Source: an uncultured Pseudorhodobacter sp.
GTDB taxonomy: Bacteria; Pseudomonadota; Alphaproteobacteria; Rhodobacterales; Rhodobacteraceae
Length of the DNA stretch: 5,079 bases
Assembly (NCBI GenBank): GCA_945952425.1
Contig: CAMFIX010000255.1
Location: 1-5,079, forward strand
Direction of reading: 5' to 3'
Shown one piece after another: positions 1 through 3,363 of this stretch. The notes below the pieces were generated by a model. That model was not told where the DNA came from. It saw only the letters and a program-made list of their open reading frames with translations, and ran no database searches. Within the stretch, counting starts at the first letter, position 1; the number at the start of each line of letters is the position of its first letter. A program made the position numbers and the translations under genes.

Positions 1-349
1 CCGCTTCAAGAGCAAGCCGTATCGCCCTGACCATCAAGGGAAAAGCCATGACCGCCGCCGCCAGGACCGCCCCCGTCCAGCGAAAGGCCAGGACGATGCC
101 GATGCTCTCCAGCGCCGCGCCGAAGACCCCCTTGCGGCCGAACAGCAGCAGCAAAGCATAGCCCGTGACGACGGGCGGCAGGATCAGCGGCAGGTGGACG
201 AGGGCGTTCAGCGCGCCATGGCCGGGGAAGCTCTTGCGCGCCAGAACCCAGGCGCAGGCCACGCCGAAAGGCAGGCTGCAGACCACGGCCCAGCCCGAGA
301 CTTTCAGCGACAGGAACACCGCCGCCCATTGATCCGCCGTCAGCTCCAT
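1..349 (-). CDS. modB: Molybdate ABC transporter permease ModB, N-terminal half (cut by window edge)
   Basis: Inner-membrane permease of the ModABC transporter, which takes molybdate from ModA and moves it into the cytoplasm using ATP hydrolysis by ModC. The 116 residues present begin MELTADQWAAVFLSLKVS and closely follow E. coli ModB as I remember it, including the conserved LPLILPPVVTGY and VMAFPLMVRAIRLALE stretches. Hydrophobic segments lie at about residues 11-35, 47-72 and 85-107. The family is about 225-230 residues long, so roughly half is here; the break falls just before the expected EAA loop that docks with ModC. The start at 349 is preferred because E. coli ModB begins almost identically. 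An in-frame ATG at 388 would add 13 residues encoded by a strong hairpin and lacks a ribosome site. The ribosome site at 349 is itself weak (TTGGGA). It lies 68 bp after modA, in the same direction, so co-transcription is likely. Confidence 0.96.
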   Translation of the reverse strand, partial: MELTADQWAAVFLSLKVSGWAVVCSLPFGVACAWVLARKSFPGHGALNALVHLPLILPPVVTGYALLLLFGRKGVFGAALESIGIVLAFRWTGAVLAAAVMAFPLMVRAIRLALEA

Positions 350-361
350 CGCGCATCCCAA

Positions 362-385
362 GGCCGCCGGGTTGCCCCGACGGCC
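362..385 (-). repeat. Strong hairpin between modA and modB
   Basis: GGCCGCCGGG (362-371) and CCCGACGGCC (376-385) pair over 10 bp with a single G-U wobble and a four-base loop. In the mod transcript the loop reads GCAA, a stable GNRA tetraloop. No T-run follows on the minus strand, so it is not a canonical terminator. It sits 12 nt upstream of the preferred modB start and 32 nt after the modA stop. A role in stabilising the modA message or damping modB translation is inference. Confidence 0.7.
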
Positions 386-417
386 CATGAAACCGGCTTG
401 GACGTGAAACGCAAGAC

Positions 418-1167
418 TTACGGCAGAACCTGGAAGCCCGCGTCGGCAAAGACTTTCGCGGCTTCTGGTGTCTTGAGGAAGTCGAGGAAGGCGGCCGCTT
501 CGGGCTTGGTCGAGCTGGCCACGACGGCGCCCGGATAGAGGATCGGCTTGTGCGACGTCTCGGGGAAGGTCGCGACGGTGGCCACATCTTTTCCTTTGGC
601 GTCCGTGGCATAGACGATGCCATAGGGCGCCTCGCCCGAGGTGACGAGCTTCAGCGTCGCTTTCACATCCTCGGCCTGGGCGACATTGGCCGAGACCTTG
701 TCCCACAGACCGAGCGAGGTCAGCGCCTCCTTGCCGTATTGGCCGGCGGGGACAGAGTCGACCAGCGCCATGGCGAGCTTGCCGCCGGCGAGAAGGGCGT
801 TCAGGTCGGTCTTGTCGTCCAGCGTGACCGGCGCGGCCTTGGGGTCATGGGCGATCAGGACGAGCGTGTTGCCGAAGAAGTCGTGGCGGGTGTCGTCCTT
901 GATGAGCTTGCCTTCGGCGAGCTTGTCCATCCAGTTTTCCGCAGCCGAAACAAAGACATCCGCCGGGGCGGCCTCTTGAATCTGCTTGGCGAGCGCCGAG
1001 GAGCCGCCATAGGAAATCGTCGCGGTATTGCCCGAGGCGGCTTTCCAGGCCTCGGCCACCTGGTCCAGCGGGCCCTTCAGCGAGGCGGCGGCAAAAACCG
1101 TGATGTCGGCGGCCTGGGTGGCGGTGGCGGACAGGGCGAGAAGCCCCGCAAGGATATAGTGACGCAT
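418..1167 (-). CDS. modA: Molybdate ABC transporter substrate-binding protein ModA
   Basis: Periplasmic receptor that captures molybdate (and tungstate) and delivers it to ModB. The 249 residues match the usual family length. Residues 1-19 form a Sec signal peptide (positively charged start, hydrophobic LAGLLALSA core, TQA cleavage site before ADITV). The mature protein opens with the family hallmark VFAAASLKGPLDQ. By alignment with E. coli ModA from memory, the oxyanion-binding positions are retained: Ser29 in AAASL, a serine of SYGGSSALAKQI (about 56-57), Ala141 in VPAGQYGKEAL, Val168 in AEDVKATL and Tyr186 in GIVYATDA. The start at 1167 is chosen for the signal peptide and for GGAG (1174-1177) six bases upstream; the same frame stays open far upstream but that part is not protein-like. 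A promoter with an overlapping Mo-box lies directly upstream, predicting repression at high molybdenum. modE lies upstream and modB downstream in the same direction. Confidence 0.97.
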   Translation of the reverse strand: MRHYILAGLLALSATATQAADITVFAAASLKGPLDQVAEAWKAASGNTATISYGGSSALAKQIQEAAPADVFVSAAENWMDKLAEGKLIKDDTRHDFFGNTLVLIAHDPKAAPVTLDDKTDLNALLAGGKLAMALVDSVPAGQYGKEALTSLGLWDKVSANVAQAEDVKATLKLVTSGEAPYGIVYATDAKGKDVATVATFPETSHKPILYPGAVVASSTKPEAAAFLDFLKTPEAAKVFADAGFQVLP

Positions 1168-1176
1168 GGGCGACTC

Positions 1177-1200
1177 CGTTATGTTTAATGGAACATAACG
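1177..1200 (-). promoter_or_regulatory. Mo-box: ModE-type operator upstream of modA
   Basis: CGTTATGTT (1177-1185) and AACATAACG (1192-1200) are perfect 9-bp inverted arms around the 6-bp spacer TAATGG. Known ModE sites are inverted repeats with CGNTATAT-type arms and spacers of this size, so the outer CGTTAT...ATAACG matches well; the inner bases GTT/AAC differ from the TA-rich consensus. The site ends 10 bp before the modA start codon and covers the predicted -10 and start point, the arrangement expected of a repressor site. Binding by the adjacent ModE is inferred. Confidence 0.85.
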
Positions 1201-1220
1201 AGGCAGAAAGCCGGATGCAA
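1184..1220 (-). promoter_or_regulatory. Predicted modA promoter
   Basis: On the minus strand TTGCAT (-35; 1220 to 1215) is followed after exactly 17 bp by TATGTT (-10; 1197 to 1192). The predicted start point is near 1184-1186, giving a leader of about 18 nt that carries the GGAG ribosome site. The -10 lies inside one Mo-box arm and the start point at the edge of the other. The hexamers match consensus only partly (3/6 and 4/6), so support comes from spacing and from coincidence with the operator. Confidence 0.6.
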
Positions 1221-1271
1221 GCGGCAGAACCGATAGCTTGCGGGTTATGGGTTTGACGCAGCATCCGGCTT
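1208..1271 (-). repeat. 11-bp inverted repeat spanning the modE end and the modA promoter
   Basis: AAGCCGGATGC (1208-1218) and GCATCCGGCTT (1261-1271) are perfect 11-bp inverted arms 42 bp apart. One arm encodes the last residues of ModE (around KPDA); the other overlaps the predicted modA -35. A smaller pair, GCAAGC (1217-1222) and GCTTGC (1236-1241), shares two bases with the outer arm, so the full pairings exclude each other. In modE mRNA the outer stem is followed by TTTCT, making it a weak terminator candidate. AAAGCCGGATG also recurs at 1939-1949. Confidence 0.55.
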
Positions 1272-1619
1272 CAAGAGCCCAGAAATGGCCTGCAGATGCC
1301 CCGCCCCCTGCCCCGCGACAAGCGCCATCAAGGCGGTGTAATGGGCGAGCACGGCCTGCCCCGCCTCGGTCACCTTGGCCCCACCCTTCGAGGCCCCGCC
1401 CCGCTCGGTCGTCACGAGCGGCGCGGCGAAGAGCGCGTTCATCTCCTCGACCAGATCCCAGGCGCGCTTGTAGCTCATCCCCATCGCCCGCCCCGCCGCC
1501 GCAATCGACCCCTGCGCCGCAATCTGCCGCAGAAGCTCGGCCTTGCCGGGGCCGAAGGGAATATCGCCGAAGTACAGGCGCAGGTGCAGACGGGTTTCCA
1601 TGGGGGGATGGTGGGCCAT
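1245..1619 (-). CDS. modE: ModE-family molybdenum-responsive regulator, DNA-binding domain only
   Basis: Winged helix-turn-helix protein matching the N-terminal domain of ModE, the regulator of molybdate uptake genes. Counting from the internal Met (codon 1599-1601; 118 residues), the helix-turn-helix spans about 20-55 (KAELLRQIAAQGSIAAAGRA, then GMSYKRAWDLVEEMN, the ModE hallmark helix), with a basic Gly-rich wing at about 66-80 (ERGGASKGGAKVTEAG). E. coli ModE is about 262 residues and carries two C-terminal Mop domains that bind molybdate; here the protein stops right after the DNA-binding domain and an Ala/Leu-rich dimer-type helix, so no metal sensor is visible. Start is uncertain: 1619 (124 residues) or 1601 (118), neither with a clear ribosome site because upstream DNA is C-rich on this strand. 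It precedes modA by 77 bp in the same direction, with a Mo-box between, so it is the obvious candidate ligand of that site. Confidence 0.88.
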   Translation of the reverse strand: MAHHPPMETRLHLRLYFGDIPFGPGKAELLRQIAAQGSIAAAGRAMGMSYKRAWDLVEEMNALFAAPLVTTERGGASKGGAKVTEAGQAVLAHYTALMALVAGQGAGHLQAISGLLKPDAASNP

Positions 1620-1656
1620 GGCGGGACCGGGCGCAAGGGGGGGGCTGGAGGGGGGG
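1602..1656 (+). other. Cluster of G-tracts over the modE start (G-quadruplex potential)
   Basis: Six runs of three or more G fall within 55 bp of the plus strand: 1602-1607, 1613-1615, 1623-1625, 1629-1631, 1637-1644 (eight G) and 1650-1656 (seven G). Loops between the last four tracts are 3-5 bases, fitting the simple quadruplex pattern. The G-rich strand is the template for modE, and the message is correspondingly C-rich and lacks a ribosome site. Folding or any effect on expression is inference. Confidence 0.5.
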
Positions 1657-1805
1657 CGCGCGGGGTGAGGGCATTTGCGAGACTGGACCAGTGCAAAGCC
1701 AGTCCGTCGGGGGCGGAGGCCGCAGTGCAGCCGCGCCGAACCGAAGGGCCACCAAACGGCGCACATGATGACGCCCGCCCCCCAGACCAATACACCCACG
1801 CGCAG

Positions 1806-1989
1806 GCGGACGGTGACTGGCACCGTCATCTTTCGCATGGCGCAGCCCGTGGCATCCACACGCGGACGGTGCGTGTAAACTGCGCAGAAATCGGCGGCAC
1901 GTCTTCACCAGCCTTCCCGCGCGCGGATGGTGCGTTCGAAAGCCGGATGAACCCGTTGCGCGACTGCACCTACCCGCGTGCGGATCGTG
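1806..1989 (+). repeat. Four spaced GCGGAYSGTG decamers
   Basis: GCGGACGGTG occurs at 1806-1815 and 1862-1871, GCGGATGGTG at 1923-1932 and GCGGATCGTG at 1980-1989, with start-to-start spacing of 56, 61 and 57 bp. Copies 2 and 3 continue into CGT and are preceded by alternating pyrimidine-GC sequence. The first two lie within or beside small hairpins (1809-1827; 1858-1876), and copy 3 can form one using G-U pairs. The DNA between copies is not obviously repeated. Function is unknown. Confidence 0.4.
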
Positions 1990-2073
1990 AGCCTTGTTCG
2001 GCGTGAGGCGTTCGGGCGGCAAGAAGGCCCGCCCCTCGCATGCGCGATGATCCCCCCGGGTCAGCGTTTTCCC

Positions 2074-2212
2074 TGCCCGCATGCGGGCAAACCGGGCCTG
2101 GCCCGAGGATTTTCCCGACCGCCCGGCCCACTGGCCCACGCGTGCGGTCGGGGGCCCGACCGGCACCTTCTCGGCACGGCGGCTGCGCGCCAGCGGCCCG
2201 GGCAAGGGCCGC
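2074..2212. repeat. Cluster of strong palindromes and hairpins
   Basis: Four inverted repeats lie in 139 bp. TGCCCGCATGCGGGCA (2074-2089) is a perfect 16-bp palindrome. CGGGCC-T-GGCCCG spans 2093-2105. CGGTCGGG and CCCGACCG are at 2145-2152 and 2155-2162. GCGGCCC and GGGCCGC (2193-2199, 2206-2212) enclose GGGCAA. CCCGACCG also occurs at 2114-2121, so 2145-2152 has two possible partners. None is followed by a clear T-run. They lie upstream of tRNA-Cys and could be operators, terminators or parts of a structured RNA; high GC content makes some chance pairing likely. Confidence 0.45.
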
Positions 2213-2232
2213 CATCCCAGGCTCACGCCCCC

Positions 2233-2261
2233 TTGCCACCCGCCGCCGCATAGGCTAAACG
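2233..2261 (+). promoter_or_regulatory. Possible tRNA-Cys promoter
   Basis: TTGCCA (2233-2238) matches five of six bases of the -35 consensus. TAAACG (2256-2261) follows after 17 bp as a poor -10; TAGGCT (2251-2256) fits TANNNT better but at too short a spacing. Transcription would begin about 10 nt before the mature tRNA at 2278, a normal short leader. Confidence 0.4.
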
Positions 2262-2277
2262 CAACCCACCTTGGCGC

Positions 2278-2351
2278 GGCGGGTTGGCGGAGAGGTTACG
2301 CAGCGGATTGCAAATCCGTGAAGACCGGTTCGATTCCGGTACCCGCCTCCA
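2278..2351 (+). tRNA. tRNA-Cys (anticodon GCA)
   Basis: A complete cloverleaf can be drawn by hand. The acceptor stem is GGCGGGT (2278-2284) with ACCCGCC (2341-2347), a 7-bp pairing. The short D stem is GCG (2287-2289) with CGC (2299-2301). The anticodon stem is GCGGA (2303-2307) with TCCGT (2315-2319, one G-U), and the loop TTGCAAA places anticodon GCA at 2310-2312. A four-base variable loop follows, then T arm ACCGG-TTCGATT-CCGGT (2324-2340). Position 73 is T, the discriminator base used by cysteinyl-tRNA synthetase, and CCA is encoded (2349-2351). It delivers cysteine at UGC and UGU codons. It converges on the TauE/SafE gene, 59 bp away. Confidence 0.98.
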
Positions 2352-2352
2352 A

Positions 2353-2372
2353 GGAAAACAACGGCTTGGCCG
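2353..2372 (-). terminator. Possible weak terminator for the TauE/SafE gene
   Basis: CGGC (2362-2365) and GCCG (2369-2372) form a short GC stem around a 3-nt loop. On the minus strand it is followed by TTGTTTTCC, a T-rich run of the sort that ends transcripts. It lies about 40 bp after the exporter stop codon and just after the tRNA on the other strand. Four base pairs is short for an intrinsic terminator. Confidence 0.3.
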
Positions 2373-2410
2373 AGGCTTTGGGCCTTCCTGCACCTTGGCA
2401 CCAAGTCCCC

Positions 2411-3169
2411 CTAGAAATACCGCCAGAAGGCCACCCCCGTCAGCACGGCGGCCCAGAGCAATATCCCTTTGCGCACCGCCTGCGCCGGGATACGGCGGGC
2501 GATTTTCACCGCGACATAGCCGCCGCAGACCGCTCCGGCCATCATGACCAGCGAGGGCGCCCAGTCGATGATGCCATTCCAGATGAACAGCGCGATGGCG
2601 ACCAGCGAGGAGAGCGAGGTGGTGATGTTGCGCGCCGCATTGCCTTCGTGGATCGTCATCGTGGTGAAGATGCCGTAGATCGCGAAGAGGATGATCCCCA
2701 TCCCCAGGCCGAAATAGCCGGAATAGACATAGACCGCGCTTTCCAAAAGCAGCTGCAGCCAGACCCATTTGGCGCGATCGAAGCCCTGGATACGCTCCAC
2801 CCTTGCCCGGATCGTGGGGCCGAGCGCGAAGGAGCTGGTGGCGAAGAGCAGAAGCCAGGGGATCGCGGCCTGAAAGCTCGCCTCGCCGGTGGTGATCAGG
2901 ATCAGCGAGCCGATCAGCCCGCCTCCGGCCGCGATGCCAAGCCGCAGGGGCAGGTGCGGGATCGCCTTCATCTCGTGGCGATAGACGAAGGTGCCGACGA
3001 GGTTCGCGGGCAGGACGGCCACGAAATTCGAGGCATTGGCCTGCACCTCGCTCATCCCGGCGGCCATGAGGAGGGGGAAGGTCAGAAAGCCCGCGCCGCC
3101 GACGATGACATTGATGACGCCGGCGAGAAGACCGCCGGCATAAAGGAGAAGGATTTCGGGGAGGGTCAT
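2411..3169 (-). CDS. TauE/SafE family (DUF81) membrane exporter
   Basis: Polytopic inner-membrane protein of the TauE/SafE family, whose studied members export sulfite, sulfoacetate or other organic anions; the substrate here cannot be read from sequence. The 252 residues match the family length and form about seven to eight hydrophobic segments (roughly 4-26, 29-45, 48-63, 76-94, 100-117, 134-156, 158-172, 184-198, 203-221, 235-250). The N-terminal half carries the signature AGVINVIVGGAGFLTFPLLMAA with ANASN-FVAVLPAN after it, and the second half repeats the pattern in SGYFGLGMGI and GNAARNITTSLSS, the internal duplication typical of the family. The start at 3169 puts the first membrane segment at the N-terminus; an in-frame ATG at 3241 would add 24 residues encoded by a hairpin-rich stretch and is less likely. 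The ribosome site (AAGAAG) is modest. It is divergent from the GH3 gene and convergent with tRNA-Cys. The closest general relative I recall is YfcA-type. Confidence 0.92.
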   Translation of the reverse strand: MTLPEILLLYAGGLLAGVINVIVGGAGFLTFPLLMAAGMSEVQANASNFVAVLPANLVGTFVYRHEMKAIPHLPLRLGIAAGGGLIGSLILITTGEASFQAAIPWLLLFATSSFALGPTIRARVERIQGFDRAKWVWLQLLLESAVYVYSGYFGLGMGIILFAIYGIFTTMTIHEGNAARNITTSLSSLVAIALFIWNGIIDWAPSLVMMAGAVCGGYVAVKIARRIPAQAVRKGILLWAAVLTGVAFWRYF

Positions 3170-3212
3170 TTGGCGGACTTCTTTCGGCGAGGGCAGCTTG
3201 GGCGGCACGAAA

Positions 3213-3234
3213 CGGGAGGGGCCCACCCCTCCCG
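3213..3234. repeat. Hairpin 1 of the tauE-GH3 intergenic region
   Basis: CGGGAGGGG (3213-3221) and CCCCTCCCG (3226-3234) form a perfect 9-bp stem with a 4-nt loop. On the minus strand it is followed by TTTCGTGCC, so it would terminate weakly at best in that direction. It lies 44 bp upstream of the exporter start, an odd place for a terminator of that gene, unless it blocks read-through from outside. Confidence 0.65.
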
Positions 3235-3249
3235 ATCCCACCCGGCCGA

Positions 3250-3280
3250 AGGGGCCCTTGCGGCCCCTCCGGACCTCCCC
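3250..3280 (+). repeat. Hairpin 2 plus a 17-nt motif shared with the GH3 downstream element
   Basis: AGGGGCC (3250-3256) and GGCCCCT (3262-3268) form a 7-bp stem around CTTGC. The 3' side runs into CCCCTCCGGACCTCCCC (3264-3280), which matches 5043-5059 at 16 of 17 bases in the same orientation. In both places the motif forms the right arm of a GC hairpin with a 5-nt loop. This points to two copies of one dispersed element rather than two unrelated terminators. Confidence 0.6.
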
Positions 3281-3316
3281 CGGGCGTGGGGCGCACCCTG
3301 CCCTGCGCCCGGGGGA
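3276..3316. repeat. Hairpin 3: 11-bp inverted repeat upstream of the GH3 gene
   Basis: TCCCCCGGGCG (3276-3286) and CGCCCGGGGGA (3306-3316) are perfect 11-bp arms enclosing 19 nt. It shares a few bases with the end of the 17-nt motif of hairpin 2. It ends 47 bp before the GH3 start codon, so the GH3 promoter must overlap it, lie in the 47 bp after it, or be upstream with the hairpin in the leader. CCCGCGCGGG, a further 10-bp palindrome, is at 3325-3334. Confidence 0.6.
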
Positions 3317-3352
3317 CTTGCAATCCCGCGCGGGTCGGCGTCGGATGGGGCC

Positions 3353-3358
3353 AGGAGG
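3353..3358 (+). promoter_or_regulatory. Ribosome binding site of the GH3 gene
   Basis: AGGAGG is a perfect Shine-Dalgarno core five bases before ATG at 3364. It fixes the start there rather than at the in-frame ATG at 3286, which lies inside hairpin 3. It is the strongest ribosome site in the window. Confidence 0.9.
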
Positions 3359-3363
3359 ACCAA

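Larger units (their letters stand above)
1620..2277. other. Long intergenic region between modE and tRNA-Cys
   Basis: About 660 bp with no convincing gene. Several frames are open on both strands only because the DNA is very GC-rich; their translations are Arg/Pro/Ala-rich, overlap one another and resemble no family I know. Visible contents are G-tracts next to modE, ACTGGACCAGT (1682-1692), a hairpin at 1809-1827 (GACGGTG/CACCGTC, 5-nt loop), another at 1858-1876 (ACACGC/GCGTGT), four spaced decamers (1806-1989), a cluster of palindromes (2074-2212) and the probable tRNA promoter. The modE promoter must lie here unless transcription enters from further upstream, but I could not pin it down. 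An untranslated RNA is possible; none was recognised. Confidence 0.6.

Noticed and set aside
6..623. A 205-codon minus-strand open frame overlapping modB and modA
   Set aside because: It is a different frame from both genes; the modB frame beside it matches the known permease residue for residue in conserved stretches.
1806..1989. CRISPR array
   Set aside because: The repeated unit is only about 10 bp and imperfect, with no long repeats of 24-37 bp and no cas gene nearby.
418..2226. A 602-codon open frame on the minus strand with modA as its C-terminal part
   Set aside because: Only the last 249 codons are protein-like and begin with a clean signal peptide and ribosome site. The upstream part is Arg/Pro/Gly-rich, crosses modE in another frame and crosses the modA promoter.
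1620..2277. A known structured RNA (RNase P RNA, tmRNA, SRP RNA or 6S) in the long gap
   Set aside because: None of the conserved core motifs of these RNAs that I can recall was recognised on either strand.
2278..2351. tRNA-Cys as an integration site for a genomic island
   Set aside because: No integrase gene and no second copy of the tRNA 3' end was found in the window; the flanking genes look native in composition.
2278..3169. Functional link between tRNA-Cys and the sulfite-type exporter (shared sulfur theme)
   Set aside because: The genes converge on opposite strands, the exporter substrate is unknown, and tRNA neighbours are usually incidental. No shared control element was seen.
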